Assembly (NCBI GenBank): GCA_034440635.1 | Contig: JAOTON010000056.1 | Span: forward strand, 379,501-443,500 | DNA from: Lepas anatifera | Lineage: Eukaryota > Arthropoda > Thecostraca > Lepadidae | DNA: 64,000 bases | Reading direction: 5' to 3' | In this document: piece after piece, positions 13,063 through 28,000 of the stretch | How the letters are laid out: each line of letters begins with the position of its first letter | Numbering within the stretch: the stretch's first letter is position 1 | The notes under the pieces: model-generated | The model's input: only the letters and a program-made list of their open reading frames with translations | Told to the model about the DNA's origin: nothing | Databases searched by the model: none | Program-made: the position numbers and the translations under genes

Positions 13063-16000
13063 TCACAAAATACCTTTAATTAATTAATTCGTCACTAACT
13101 TACCAAAAGGAAATCACCACTGCAACACTGCGGAAAAACATAGAGCACATGAAGGAACTTCTGTCTCTGCTTTGTAAGACTGCTCCCTAGAAAAACTAAA
13201 GTGTTCAATTATTTTCAAATTGAGAAGTTAATGGTCATTCTCTAGCATAAAAAGACAAAAAATTGCAGATATAGGCCCAAAAAGTGTATATCACGCTTTG
13301 ATGCTAACAAAATACTTCCAAACTTGGCAAAGCTTCAAAGTTGAAGCTAGGAAAATACATTTTCTTGCGCTGTTGTAGCGTCAAATCAGGTGGCTCGTGG
13401 CCAGGGGCTGACTGATATTAACCTGTGGAATTATTTTGCAAACTTAATTTCTGGCTTGTTCATGAGGAACCTCTCTTTGTGACAGAAGCGCCAGCACTGT
13501 TATGATTTTCAGTTGCTGTATGCACGGCGATGGCCATAAGACACCTTCGCAGGTGAGGATTTGCGTCCCAGACACGCGCGGCCACGCACAGCTGCAGCAT
13601 TGTGTGGTTCGCCTTCTTTATCCTCAATCCGTGCAAGACTCGATTTCTCACTCTTAAAGGGAATGTGACACCTTTATAACGTGATTTAAACTGAGATATC
13701 TAAGTTGTAAAGTATGCCGGAAAACCCGGTACTCAACATATAATTTGTTTGGATCTCAAAATTTCCGTAGAGAAAAGCTAAAAACCTACCTGAAATGTAC
13801 CCAAAATGTACCCAAGGTGCCGGCCACAGTTGTCAGCTGTGGGCCATGCTGACGTCACTGTGAGTAGTCAGCCTATTGAAGCCTATTGAACATGGTAGTA
13901 GTTGCTAGAGCATGACGTCATGCACAGGGAGAGGATTATTTCTTACCATAGAGGAGCATTTTAAATATCAAAATATTGAACTTATTGTACATTTTTTGGA
14001 AAAAATAATGGATATTTTCATGATTTTCGGCTACAAATACCCCCAATTACACTAAATTCCGGGATTCGACCCGGGTTTTACATTCCATTTAAGCTCCGAT
14101 TTTCACCCAGGGGTTGATACAGGGCTGTGATAACGCCAGCGCCGTAAGGCACGCCACTAGCCAGCTCCCACAGCGCGCCCGGCGGCCCGCCCACTTCCGG
14201 CGGTAGTTCAGTTTCCGTGCAGGTTTCCGCCACGGTTTGATGTAGGATTTCGGTAACACCGCCGATGTCAAGCCTGCCACCGGTCAGCCTTCACGACGCA
14301 TCACGGCACATGCCAACATTGAAACATTGATAACCAACATTTAAACAATGCTCAAAACACCATTTGAAAACCCCCACCAAAAAAAAAAAAAATAAAACTT
14401 TTTCTGGCACTTATTGCCCACCCCCCAATAAATTTTTTTTTTTTTTAAAAAAAAAAAATAAATTAAAAATACCTATCCGGGCTACCGCCTGCTCAATCAC
14501 CGGCACCCGGCGTGACGCGTGACCCGTGTGGGGGTGGGGAGGGGCGGGACCGACGGGCGGCGAGGCTGGTCCGACACTGTGACGTCCCAAGAGGTGCCAC
14601 GGGTTAAGCGTTTGAGCGCTTTTGCACCAATTGGGAGTGCAATTTGCCCTATGTGCGTCACTATGCTGAAATAAATGAGAATGAGAAGTGGAGTGCTGCC
14701 ATGATCCCTAACATGCACTTTTCATAAATTTAAAAATCTGCCGTCCAAAGCTGCTCCTCTTACCATAAGCAAAAAACTCATTATATTCGTAGATTTTGAG
14801 TTCTGCAAAATACCTCCCTTCTAAAAATATTAAATCTGCAGAAGATTACATGTCTTGTAGTTCGATTTTGAAGCCAAGTCCAATTATTTCGGTCACAAGA
14901 TAATATTTTCTGGATGTTTAGTCCGAAGCGTAAATGTTCATCAAATTAGACTTTACCTCTTATTCATTTTCATCAGTGCAGGCGACAAAACACGGAAAAT
15001 AAGGGATAGTTAGTAATTTACTCATATATTTCTGTCCATGACTTTATTCTTCTGAACGTTTCGGACAACTGAAAAGCTAGGTTGCAGTCTCGGTGGTATT
15101 CTTCCAAAATATGATGAATTATCTGTTGTTCATTGTACTTTGCCGCAGGTGGCTCCAGAGTATGGAAATTTGGTGGATATAAACCATGTTACGATATATC
15201 CTTCTAATGGTCGTTATGAGTATTCTGCCCAGGCTCCGTCCATAACTAGTATGCATGTATTTAGTTTATTTCATTTCTCACCAACCGCATTCACCATTCA
15301 ACAGACGCCATCTGCGCAAAAGACTCGTTAGGGTCTTAAATCGTGGTGTCTGTCGCTCGATCTAGGTTATAGGATATCGTCCCACCACCAACTAGAATGT
15401 GCTCCCATCATTCTTGACATGTCACACAACACTGGCCAAGCTATAAACTAAATTACTCAACGCCAGTCACGCTTAACGTCAATTATTTACTCAACGCGTC
15501 CCGTCTACCACTCCACTTCGAACGTCTCTCCTATTCATCTCAGATATTGAAACGCTTGGTTGGTATGATAAGATTTTGGAATGAGTTGGTGACGGCAATT
15601 TGAAAGCTTCTATCTGGGATGCTTTCGAAGATCAGAATATTTATCACTTCTTGTATTGCAAAATTCCTGAATATGCCATTAGTCGTAATCAAAATTAATA
15701 AAGCGTTTCTATGTTCGGCAAAATATGGAGCACGTCTTAGGGTGGCAATTCACCTAGATTTCGAGGCTACAAGAATGCATTATGGACTTTTTGTTTGTCA
15801 CGGGCGGCTCCAGAACATGAAAAGGCGCGCAGGTTGGGAGGGGGTTAATTGGGGTGGTCGAATCGCAGGAGGCACTTTCCACATTCCTCAAAAAGGTGGC
15901 TAATCCAGAGTGCCGTCTAGAAAAACGAGGTCACAAGGAGAGTCTTACCTCTGCTGTTAACACGCGCAGTGGAGAGGGGTCTGGCGTCAACGCCCAGCGG

Positions 16001-19000
16001 AGGGGGTCGTGAAAACCCCCTAAGATCCCAACAACCAAGACGGCTATAAAAAGGCGCGTTTGGTCGTTTGTGAGGACCATGGTGATCTACATTCTGGCCA
16101 AGGCAATGCTATCGACCTAAGTCAATATCTTCGAGGTCAAACGATGTCGTAAAGGTAAAATCTGGGCCGTGCTAGGGATCTTCTAGGAAATGCCGTGATA
16201 ATAACGCAGAAAAAAACCAGGAATGCACTGAAAGCTAAGGTCCTAAAGGGAAGATTCCACAGAATTTCCTCTGGAATTTTTTGGTCAAGGTCATTCTAGG
16301 TCATTGACCTATGACGTCATGATATTATATGCTCGAAATAATTCGCAGTATAACGGGCACTATAGCACCCTTTGAGCGGGAAATGAGGGGTTAACCTTGG
16401 CTGATGACCTTTGACCTTGACATTGAGTAACCTTAAATATGAATTCATAGCATAAGTCATGCATAATACTGAGTAGTTCCATCTCACCGAGACACTGGGG
16501 TCAATGACCTTGAACAAGATGTATGACCCTGGCCCGTGTCCTTGACCTTGAATCAATTGTTAACTGTTCATAGCACGATGCTTAACTTAACTTGCACTTT
16601 AAGTTTAACTAGTCTATCGATTGCTTAAGTTTAAGGAGAAGTTTCCTAAACTAATTTCTACATTGTCGTCGCCCTGCTTCACTTAGCCGATCATACCTTC
16701 GTCAGATCTTAACCACACTTACCCGTAACCTATAAGGCTGAAGCGTTCTTTTATGAAACTTATTGGCATTTCTAACAATATCCTTTAATAATGCGTAATA
16801 GCTGTTGTTATTGAATCATAATAAGTAACAATTTTCATGCGTGTGATCGCAATGTTTTTCCAGTAGGTGGCCTATTTATCCTACACGTTTCCTTGAACGC
16901 GTTTGTTTTCATAATATAATTTTTTGTGCATCTGGCTGTCTCGCCGTGTTTTCTGATTCGATTCGAATATTAACGCTGCCTAAGGCTAATAAGATACAGC
17001 TGAAAGCTCAAGCTGAAAGTCCTTGTGGCCCCAAGCCGTGCCACTCGGATCGTCTAGTCGGCACTTCTTGCTACAGGTGGTTTCTATCTAGATCTGTCGA
17101 TGGCTCCCACAAAATCAGGCTTCTTGTTATAGGTAATGTAGTGTCATCGTTACCTGCATTTACTAGCTTGTTTCATCTTGGGGTTTTACTGGTCTGATCT
17201 GTGCAGTGTATGTTTTTACCGACACAGTATTCTAGTGTGATGATGTTTTGATACTGAGGCTATATTATGCTTAAAATGCTAGCATTTTGTATAATACGTG
17301 CATGTTATCACCAGTGTTCACTTCATCATTTACCTATGGTTACAGGAACAGCAAATGCATGAAATAAACAGTGCTACCCTGAGTTGTGTATCGGTGAGGC
17401 TTCTATCGTAAGAATAGCAGCGGCACCACTGACTTGCACAGCATTAACGAGAAGCCGAGACATTGAAGCGTTTTTGTCTTGATTGAAAACCTATTGAAGT
17501 GTTCTTTGGTTGGTTTCAGGTGATCTACGGACCCCTCTGGAGTCTCAGCTTGGCATAGTGATGGTGGAGACCGGACAAGGCAACGGCGTAAGTTCTCTCT
17601 CTCTCTCTCTTGCTCTCGCTCTCTCTCCCTTCCCTCTCTCCCTCTCTCTCATGTCACCCTCTTTCTTCGTCTCTCTGCCTCCATGCATGTCCATTCCTCC
17701 TCTTCCTCTTCCTCTGTCGCTCTTTGTTCTTTTCTCTTTATTTACAATTACCATACCATGGTGGTACCTGTTCATAGGTTGCAAGAGAAATGGTGACCTA
17801 TTCCGGATCAGTGCTAGATCGTTTAGATTCTGTAGATAAATCAAGCCTTGTCTTTTATTTCTGTCCAACTGGTGGTTCATCAAGAGATTAAAACCATCTT
17901 ATGCATAGTTTTGTTACAAGAGAATTCCAAAAGAAAGCAACAACCGTGATATAAAAGTTCTATTATGACGCACGAAGCACGGAAAATAGCCGACGTCACA
18001 CTGTTGATGAGCTCTTATTCACTTTCTTGAAAGTCTGGAGTATAGTCTGATTTCCCAACCTCATTAGACCAGACACTCATGAGTCCTCGTTATTATCCTC
18101 ACAGCCACATCGATCCCGGCGCGAATACCGGGGACTTTATCACGTGATATTTTAAGCGTGCACAGTGCTTACGAAGACCCCACTCCAATGCTATCGATGC
18201 AAAGACGGCTCAAATCGTGCATAAACCCTCAGGGCACTGGTGCCTGGAACTGGGTATGTGGACTTGGGAACTGGGGCTTAATAAGCGTTGGTTGTCGGAT
18301 GAGGTATTCCATTTGCGGTCAGCAATATTGTATGCGATGTGGAAAGCAATGAGAAAGCTCTAGAACATTGGGCACCGCGGGGAGGGGAGAGGCTGACCCG
18401 GAGAGGGGAGAAACGATGAAAACAGGCGACGGCGCAGAGAGTCGCCAGAACTGCAGTTATTGATCTGAGATCCGCCGCAGCCACTCACAGAGATGTGTCG
18501 ACATTACGGTTGCCTTGCCAACGGCTTTGAGAGCAGCAGGTCCGCCGCTGGGGGCGGGATACCTGGCCGGTTTGCCAATCAGACTTTGCGCCATCGCGTT
18601 GCCATGGAGACTGGCGTCGAATCTGGCGGCATATTAGCTGTCTATCGCGCGAGGGGTAACGCTACTGCTTTGGCTGAGGTGCCTGAGGGCTGGCGCCGTC
18701 GGCATCGCATCTGTCGCCCAGCATGAGGTGAGTCCAGCGGAGGCTTTGACGCCACGCGCCGGCCTGGCTGCCGGTGACAGGCCGAGCGGCGTCGCCTGCG
18801 CGACAGCCGACCGAAGAGAGACACTCCGTCGAGGCCGCCTGTCGCCCCCTGTGGCCGAATCAAAGCAAAAGCAAGCAACTTTTGGGCTTTAAGATACACC
18901 GACTGCTGGAGTCATATGGTGTCGCCAACTCTTACTCTGTTCGGAGGGTATTATGGGGATCGGAAAGACTTATACAGAATACCCGCCCCGGGGATTTGAA

Positions 19001-22000
19001 CTCGGGTCTGTGGCGTGGAAGATGCCATGGTCTCATTGGTGGATTAAGGGGGGGGCAGGTGAGGACACTTGAGCCCCTTGAAATGGCCACAGCGTCTCCA
19101 CTGAAATGGCCACAGCGTCCCCCCTAAAATGTCGCTTCTCATCCCCTTCCCCAAAATGTGAGTATCGTCACCCTTGCCATAGGCAGACAGTTTTTCCCCA
19201 TACTTTGACTATGGGAGAGGTCACATCTTGACCTGACCTCAGGTCATCAAATCGAAAAATTCTGAATATAAATTTTTTAGACTCTTGAAAGGTCGTTAAG
19301 TGTAGAAAATTTCAAATCGATCGGTCTAGAACTGTAGCTAAGGAAGAGCCCAAAAGTTGAGGTGAGGTGACCTTGGTTGATCTCGCCTGATGACCTGACC
19401 TAGAGCGGCCCGGTTTAAAACATTTCAGGGATGATGGGAAAATGATGAGGCGAGAGGTAGGCCCCTCAACCGCGGTGCTGCGCCTCGTCGTTTTTTCTGT
19501 TATTCTGAAAAAACCTTAGGGGGCCATCGATGGCCCCCCGTGGGGCGAGGATTAAGAGGTGGGCAGGTGTGCCCTTCCATACCCATGCGGCCGGACTACT
19601 TGGATTCCATAAAAAGTATTGGGAATGGTAACTATGTTATTAGAGCGCAGCACTCCCCGCTCCACTATTCTTTTTCTTTTATTTTGCCCTGCTCTACCAG
19701 CTACTTAAGGTTAATGTATTTTCCCCGGGACTCCCTCGAGGAATGAAACCAGCTAGTGCTGCTGGTTATCTGGGTACGAAGAGAGCCAACTGAGAGCCGA
19801 GACGAAGAGAGTTTTATAGCTGATAAATGGGTAATTTATGGTTGGCGCTCTGGACCACCGCTGTGTAGTCTGTATATGACGTCTGTTTCTGTTGTCCGAG
19901 TGACTGAGTCCCACGCTGTTTTCAGAAGGGAGATAAGGCTTGGTTGGTAGAACTTGCGTAGAGCAAACCCGTGCTGATTTGGGGTCAAAACGGGATGACC
20001 ATGAACAAGAAGAGCGTCACACACAGCTTTTCTGCTTTGTTTCGGAAAGTTGAGTGAGCAAGATTGACCGATGATTCGAAGCCCATTTCCAAGATCCTTA
20101 ATTATTTAGAGGAAAGATGTTAGCCTCTGCCCACCTGCCTGGGACCATACCTTATGACACAGATTTATTGAAGGTGAAAGGGATCGACAATTGCTGCCTG
20201 CGCTCTGGTTCGTGCACTCACACATTGTCAGGTCCGTAGTCCTCGGTCTCTCCAGCTCGTTCAGCGCACAGCGCACGCTATCTTCCGTCACCAGAGAACT
20301 GTTCAACAACGGGTAGGCCATAGCTGGGCAACACGGGGCATTTTCACAGACATCGGGGTTGGCAAGTCTAAATGCAAATGCACGATTCAGCAGGTTAGCA
20401 CGTTCCGTGTCTCCGGTCACTTTAACTCCGTCGTCTAAAATCACACAGAGTTGTCCTCTTGAGCCCCCAGCACATTTAAATAAGGACCGAAAACGTTTGG
20501 GGCTGACCTTCAACTCACCAATCATGTCTCTCATGCAGTTGTGGTAGCTGCTACCATATATTTCTAGGCTTTTCGCTGAAATCCAATGCAGTTTCCGGGT
20601 TGCAGCATCTCTTTTCCGTGTAAAATACCTCCTCACCAAACGTCTGCTTCATCGCAGCGTCGCACTACGGGGGATGCCGCGACGCAGGACAACGGTGGGA
20701 ACAAGGTCACGAATTGCAGCTTCGAGATCATCGTAAAATATGTCTGCAGCATGGCTTAGATGAAAGGGTGGTGGTGTTAAGGTTACCGAGCGCGCTTTCC
20801 ACGCAGCCGTCCCGACTTCAACGTCCGGCGGATTCCTTGAGCAAGAAAGATTCTGGCTCCCGAGGAAATCTTTCCAGCAGGGAAAGAGTTGGCGACACCA
20901 TATAACCTTGGCGGTTGGTGCGTCGATAATCTCCAAAAATAAGTGACATCGTTCAGGCATATCATGCATATCGTGCATGATGTTACATGGGAACGGATAC
21001 AATGCCCTTCTTAGCCCATTTGATGTCAGCTCTCTTGTAGTTAAAACAGTGGTGGTGACAACGGTCACGCTAAATTACTTGTGATACGGAACTGGACGAG
21101 GAGCGTCACCAATGCTCCAGAAGATTTCAAGTAGCAAGCACGAAGCCATGTGGAAAACGCTGGATGCATGCCAGGCTCGAACCTGTACCTCCTGCGAGCC
21201 AACCGGCCGCGCTCTCCGGTGACCCCGATGACCTGGCGCGGATCGACAAGGAACTTTTCCTGATTCGGTCTCTCCTGGCAGACCTTATACAGGGGTTCTG
21301 AAAATGACTAATACAGACACACCCTCATTCACTTCCGACACTCGAAAGCCTATTGTCAGTCGTGCGCTGTGTGAAATGTGGAGCAGACCTTAAAACTAAG
21401 ACAGTGCAGTGAGAAAGCTGCTAAAGTCGCAGCAAGCCACACGCACAGCACATGTGTAGTGTATAGAATCCGCATACCTATTTCACAGGGCGTCCAATGA
21501 TCAGTCAATGCGATCCACGGTAGTGTCACCATTCAAGAGGGTTAGAGCTTCCATTTTTCACAAGATTTGATACATTTTGATTGTCCCTGCGTCTCGACCG
21601 ATGTGCTGGTGACTTTCCTCTGGGTCAAAAACATTATTTTTCACGGAGGCACTAAGCCAGGCTTCATGAGATGTTTTCATCAGAATGCTAGTCCTAGTTG
21701 ATGTGAATTGTGTGTTCAATGTGATCCGTAATGTTCTTTAGAGTGCTTTGTTTATCAGAATGGATCCCGAGCTCCACGGACTGCATATCTAAATGGATCT
21801 CTGAGCTCCTCGGATCAGATATCAGAATGGATACCGAGCTCCTTGGACCAGATACCTGAGTGGATCCCGAGCTCCTCGTATCATATATCAGAGTGGATCT
21901 CCGAGCTCCTAGTATTAGATATCAGAGTGGATCTCTGAGCTCCTCGGATCAGATATCAGAGTGGATCTCTGAGCTCTTCGTATCAGATATCAGAGTGGAT

Positions 22001-25000
22001 CTCTGAGCTCCTCGGATCAGATATCAGAGTGGATCTCTGAGCTCCTCGGATCAGATATCAGAGTGGATCCCGAGCTCTTCGGAAAATGGAACGGAATCAG
22101 GAAAACTATTGGCATGGCTTCAGCTCCGGATTCCAGAAATGTGCTAGTTAATTTCTCAGATTTGAATTGGATTTGGGTGCAGAATTCTACCTTGGCAGGG
22201 ACCGGCTCAGTGTGCCTTGTACAGCCCTGGTGCGACCCGGACTGAATCCGAGCTGTATTGGCCGTGACTCCCAGTAATGTGTTTGTAACAACCTGTATTT
22301 AATGGAATTTATACCTTTTTATATCGGTTTTCAAAATTGTATTTTCATCAAAGGTTTGTCATTGCCTGTTATACAGAATCGTGCAATCAGGTCAGGGATC
22401 GAACTCCCAAATCCCGCAGCCAACTTTGAGGAGCGTTCCGGCCACTGGACCCTGAATATTAATGTCCGAATGGTGTCCAGGTTCCTGGGTTATTTTGAAA
22501 TCGCACGAAAAATGGCCTAGCATACGATATGTTTTTTTTCAGTTTGCAGGGAGTATTTGTTGTACCACATCCTACTCTCTCCTATCGATGAGTCGTAGCC
22601 GAAGCGTTTGTTTCGCTTTGTCACCGCTTACAAGAGCTACGATATTGCACAGAGTTTGAAAATCTGTTTTCCAGAAAATGAACTCAGGGCCAGGGATTTA
22701 CCTTTCACAAAAATGTGCAGCCCATGATAGACTCGCTTGAGACTAGCTTGTGAGTATGATTCTAAAACCTTATCACAACTGACATCACCGTTACACTGAC
22801 ATCACACTGACATCGAATTCTCGCCGACATGATGTTGGAGCTCGGTAGATTCGATCTTCTTCTCCAATGATGCTACATTGTTGGTGCGATTCAGCACGTA
22901 GCAGACACCGGGGCGGTAATGCCGAGTGTTTGCCGATATAGAGTGGCTCTTAACGGAGCTTTGTGTGGCCGGGATGTCTGGAGTGCCAATCTCTAGATTA
23001 GTGTTGACTAAGCGGAGGAGTCATTTAGCCCACCGCGCGGCACTGAATGCAGCTTTCCGCTGCACGACTGGCGAGGATGCGGGAACCGGAACTTCTGGGA
23101 ATTTCCTCGAAACAGAGACCAGTGCGTCTAGTATTGAGTGAATTTGAGACCGTGTACTTGTGTCAAAGTCTCCAGCTCTATTCTGCACTAACTTTTCAAA
23201 ATTAGAGTGCGTCAAAACTGCCTCAGTCTCGTAGTGCAAAAATTTGGCCTCATGTAGCCGTAAGTTTGTCCCATGATTTTTGCTTGATTGGTCTTCGTAT
23301 TCTTGTGGTATGTATCTTCTCGTGGTGTCACCAGACTTCTTCCCTAGGGAATTATCTAAAAACTGAGTGAAACAGCTGTATCGGTGTAGGCGTGCCGATA
23401 GGAGCGTGATGAGAAACAGGGCAGCAACCAGTGAACTGCAAAGAAGGACTCTTCGGTCGGCCGGCGGCGGTCTGCTTCGAAGCCATCGCGAGTGGGCTTC
23501 AGTAACACTGGTAAAAATACACTCATTTTTGGTGTAATGGTCTAGAGACTCATGTCAAAATCATATATGCTTGTGTTTCTTTGGCATATAAAAGTAACTG
23601 CTCTCAGCTTCCTGACAAGGAACATCTAAATTCTACAGAACGGATTTTTTATCCCGACTGTTGAAGTTACTTCGAGTAGCAAGAGCAGCCAACTTGAATG
23701 CGCTAACCACAATGTATCTACAGGGTGGCACAATAGACTGCATTCACCGTCGAACATATTTTTGCGACGTTTTTTTCTTGACGATTTTTCTTTATCTCAC
23801 TCAATTTGATACCTGATCAATGAGATGCTCCCGAACCACACTTCAGTCCGGATTCCTGGTCAGCGTATTCCCAAGCAGAACATTCTTCAGCCCGGATTAT
23901 TGAGCAAAAGAACGCTCCCGAACAGTACTGCAGCCTGTATTCCTGAACACCGGGCCGCTCCCGAACAGTACTGCAGCCTCTATTCCAAATCGCCGTGTCG
24001 CTCCAGAGCTGTACTTCCACTCGGATTCGTGATCTACCTGCCGCTCCAGTGTTTTACTTCCGCTCGGATGCGTGACTGTTATCAGCCGAAGCTTATGTGT
24101 CTCAGCTTGTTTCGGGCGCTGCCTGGCTGCATTGTGCGAGCAGGTTGATTAAACAGACCTGTGAAATTTCGGTTTATTCTTAGCTCTGGGCGCTCGGAGC
24201 ACTACCAGTTCGCAAAATTGCATTGTACTCGTATCAAAGATGATTAAGCACCGTGCTAGTGCCTGGAAGTTGTATTGCTAGCAGAAAATAAGCTTTCAAA
24301 ACCGTACGTGCATTTTCCTCGCTCGGAGAATGCTGTGTTTAGCAAAATAAATGCATCATGCATATGCAAATAACGTGATCAAGTTATTTGCATATGGGAC
24401 CGGGGTGGCCTAGTGGCTTCGGATCTACGGATCGGATAGCACGGATTAACGTGGGTTCAATCACCACGGCGGGAAACCGCCTTCCATGTCCGATCTGACC
24501 CGATGGAGAGGATCCTTAAACACCCACGCCAATACTCCCTGTAATTGGGCAAGTGTGCCTGTTGGGAGTGACCCTAAAAAGTTCCTAATGGCAAGGGGTG
24601 TCATTTATGGATTCAAAAAGAAAAGTTAGAATCACAAAGCCCTATTGCTTCATGCCTGCTGACCCTCTCTTATGTCAGATATTGGTCTTCCACAACTTTG
24701 AGACCATCCGTAAAAATGCAATTTCTAGCGATCCGTACATTTACGTATTAAATCCTGTAATCTTGACCGCATAGTATGCGGTCTTACCCTCCACAGGCAT
24801 ATCGTTATACACCCCCAGGGAGAGGGTCCTTACACGACATATACCCCCAGTGCGATAACGGTGAGCCCCGCTCATAACACGTCTCGCGCGTGTCTACAGA
24901 CGGGCGCCACCTCCTCGGTGTTGTTGGAGACGGGGCAGAGCACACTGCTGGTGCAGACCCTCAGCATCGTGCTGGGCGTACTGGTTGCCTGCGTGCTGTT

Positions 25001-28000
25001 GGTGGTGGTGGTCGTCTACGTCCTCCGCCGCGCCTCGGCCAACTCCAAGGACAAGCTCAAGTCACTCTCCAACCCTGACGCCGAAGCCAGCAAGGACTAC
25101 CAGGTAAGCCTGCCGGCCGAGCTCATTCGGATGTTCATAAGCTCTCTGGTGGATCAGAGCTGCTTATTTGAGGATCATAGAAATTACCGTTTGTGTCCAC
25201 TTGGGAAGTTGTCACGGTTTTTTTCCAAACGGGGAAGGGGGCTCCAACTCAGTGACGACGGAGAGGATGGGAGCTGAATCCAAAACTTAATGACTGCCCA
25301 GGGGCATATTTCGAGCATAAATATAGTCCACAATACAACTCACTGGTTTACCGGTAATGGCGTGTTAGTGTATGTTGAAACGTATTCGCAGTTTTTGACG
25401 GAAAATTGTCCGCCGTATAACCTTGACAGTTGGTGCGTCGTTAAACCTTTAATGGAAAATGTCCTGCGCCTGGTTTCGAACCAGTGTCACCCAATTTTGC
25501 ATCAAATATGCTAACCGCTGCACGGCGCAGGACTGAATTATTTCCTTTGAAACCGGTAACTTTCGGCCGTCTCCTCAGAAAATTCCAAAGGTAAAGGTGG
25601 GAATACGTTAAAAGTATTGACCTGATATTTGTGTCATATGGCAAACACATTCAGTAGTGGTAGCGGGCTTTATAATGACAATAACCTAGGGTCAAGTAAG
25701 GATTATGACCTCTCCATGGGAAATAGACAGAAAAAATTGAAAATAACTTTACGTGGCTTGCACGTTTATGACGATACCAGACGATGACAATTTATGACGA
25801 CATTTTTTCCAGCAATGACTGCATTTGTGTGAAGTATTACTCCTTTGTACACTTTGATAACAGCAGCTACTCGGGGCGCGGTGATGCGGTGGTTAGCAGG
25901 CTCACTTTCCCATTGGCTGACCTGGGTTCAAGGCCCGACCGCTGCCCTGAACAAAGGGCAATCTGGTGCCTGAGAAACCCTTCCAACAGAGAATGAGTTG
26001 GCGACGCCATATGACCCTGGCAGTTGGTGCGTCTATAAGCCCCAACAATTATTACTAACGCTGCACCTACTTGTATATGGTGTGCGTTTGGGTATGAAAA
26101 TCATTTTAAGTAAGGGCAAAAAAACGCCGCTATTGTGGGCCCATAAGCACTATATTAGGATTAGGAAATAGTATGCAAAATACCGGCTTCAACCGTGCAT
26201 ATCTGTATATATGATTGTAAATCCAGCTTACCTAAAACCATCTCTGGCCTTGCGAGGCTGGCGGCGTGCTGGTTCACTGAGTATACAAATATTTTAGTTA
26301 AAATCTTTTTCATTTTGTCGGGAAATGCGTAAAGCTTGTTCGAGCCTTCTAAGAAAATAACTGTGTAACCTGCGTATTCACTGGTTCCTATTTCTGTGTT
26401 TGATCCCAGTTTGACACGTGTTAGGTTTGTGGATTGACTGATCTGGTTTCCTAATACTAACACAGCCAAAACAAACAAATGCCCAGAGCCGGGGCCTCCT
26501 TGACGGATTCCTCCGCGCAAAAATATGTTTTTACCTAACAGGCTGTTCATTAGGATGCGGTCATAGTCAGAAGTATTAAAAGTATTGTGAAGTATTGTGT
26601 AAATACAAGTATTGTGTACGAATGAGCCTAAAGTCACCACCAAAGCTCAATTATTTTGATACCAATGCCAGTGCTGAGAGACGTTTTCGAAAGCTGCCTC
26701 TAGATCTGCAGGCATCAGTCTGTCAGGTATGTTTTTGCTTGTTTGCTTGTTCTATGACATCATATAGCAGACGGTTGTTTTCTCCGACGAACGTATTTGC
26801 CCATGTAGCTGCCGTGCAAAAGTGAAACCACGCAGGTTCCATGCAAAAAGTACGGGGCATACGTGGTTTCACATTTGCACGGCAGATAGGTGCGCTGATT
26901 GAGATGAATTGTTAATTGTTCGCAATCGATTTGCGATCGTTGTAGAAATCATTTTGAAGTCAATGTGAAGCAGAGAGGTTGCGCGACAGTCCTTACAGGA
27001 ATGTTGAGGTTATCATATCTTCAGAATCATTGTCATAGGCGAAGGAACAAAGGGAGGGGGGCAGGGAGGTCGTGGCCCACCGATGTTCAAGATCTTAACC
27101 ATTGGCCCTATGGCGCTGACTGGAAAGATATGCCTTCAAAATACACCCTGCCCTCCAATTTTCTGCACGTTCCTACACCCATGAGCATTAGGCTGTGTCA
27201 TAGGAAGGGTTTTTGTCTCAGAACACACTGCCCCTATGATTTTGTTATGCCCTATAGATACAGAAACAATTCTGCATTGTTATATTTTTAGTACCTGTAA
27301 TCCCCAGCCTGCTCCAAGCCAAAGTGTATTTCCCAATACCTTTAACATTGGAACACTAGCGCCGCCAAACGGAAATATCCTGAACTAAGCACTTTCTTAC
27401 GCTTCGGCAAGCTTATGATGCAATTAAGACCTCTAGAATAGTTTCTAGATAATATTAACAGCTCTTAGGATATTTCAAAGCTTCTGACAGAAAAACTAGG
27501 TACGTACTCAGGTCATCTTTTGAGAGAATGGCCCTTGAAACAAAGGGACCCAAATACGCGCCATAGTGAATTTTTTGGGGGTTTAAGGACGTACCAACAG
27601 CTGAGGTCATATGACATCGGAGGGGAAAAGGCAATGAGCTAGGCTTCAGCTAGGGCAGGGAACCAAATCATGCCTCTTGGTGCGCTGGAACCCACGACAC
27701 CATTGCTGATAGCTGCTGGCGATGTCTGAGGCGGCTGCAGCCATACCCGCGACGCTGACTCTCACTCCGAGGCATCCATCCTCTCTATTGTCCTTGAAAG
27801 GTTCCAACTTTCAGCGGGACGCTCCGAATCCTCTCGATGGCTTCGTCACTGAGGCCCATGGCGAGCGGAGGATCGGTGATGGGCGTTCTATCCCAGCCGA
27901 AGAGCTCAGTGAAGTCAGTTACGTCGATTTTAACACCCGGGAGCACTTACCAGCCAAACTTTCAGCTGGGGTTGCTACCGGCGCCTCTGGATAGCCAGCG

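Larger units (their letters stand above)
9402..17519 (+). other. PTPRN intron (8.1 kb)
   Basis: The intron contains a LINE remnant, SINE copies, an AT microsatellite, A/T homopolymer runs and an AGGTCA-rich block, listed separately. The remaining sequence shows no supported gene. Confidence 0.7.
17588..24899 (+). other. PTPRN intron (7.3 kb)
   Basis: The intron contains SINE fragments, one palindromic AGGTCA element, a LINE fragment, the 36-bp minisatellite and a degenerate 43-bp tandem repeat, listed separately. A GC-rich block at about 18480-18890 is open on both strands but shows no recognisable domain. Confidence 0.7.

Noticed and set aside
15140..15250. Open segment after tttgccgcag as a PTPRN exon ([14 protein letters not shown]...)
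   Set aside because: The exons at 9322-9401 and 17520-17587 join directly in phase, and the peptide has no counterpart in IA-2 proteins.
17510..17883. Ser/Leu-rich plus-strand and Arg/Glu-rich minus-strand open frames
   Set aside because: They arise from the CT microsatellite; only 17520-17587 is an exon.
18480..18890. GC-rich segment as a possible extra PTPRN exon
   Set aside because: Exons at 17520-17587 and 24900-25103 already join in phase 0 and match the family without a gap, so no exon is needed here.
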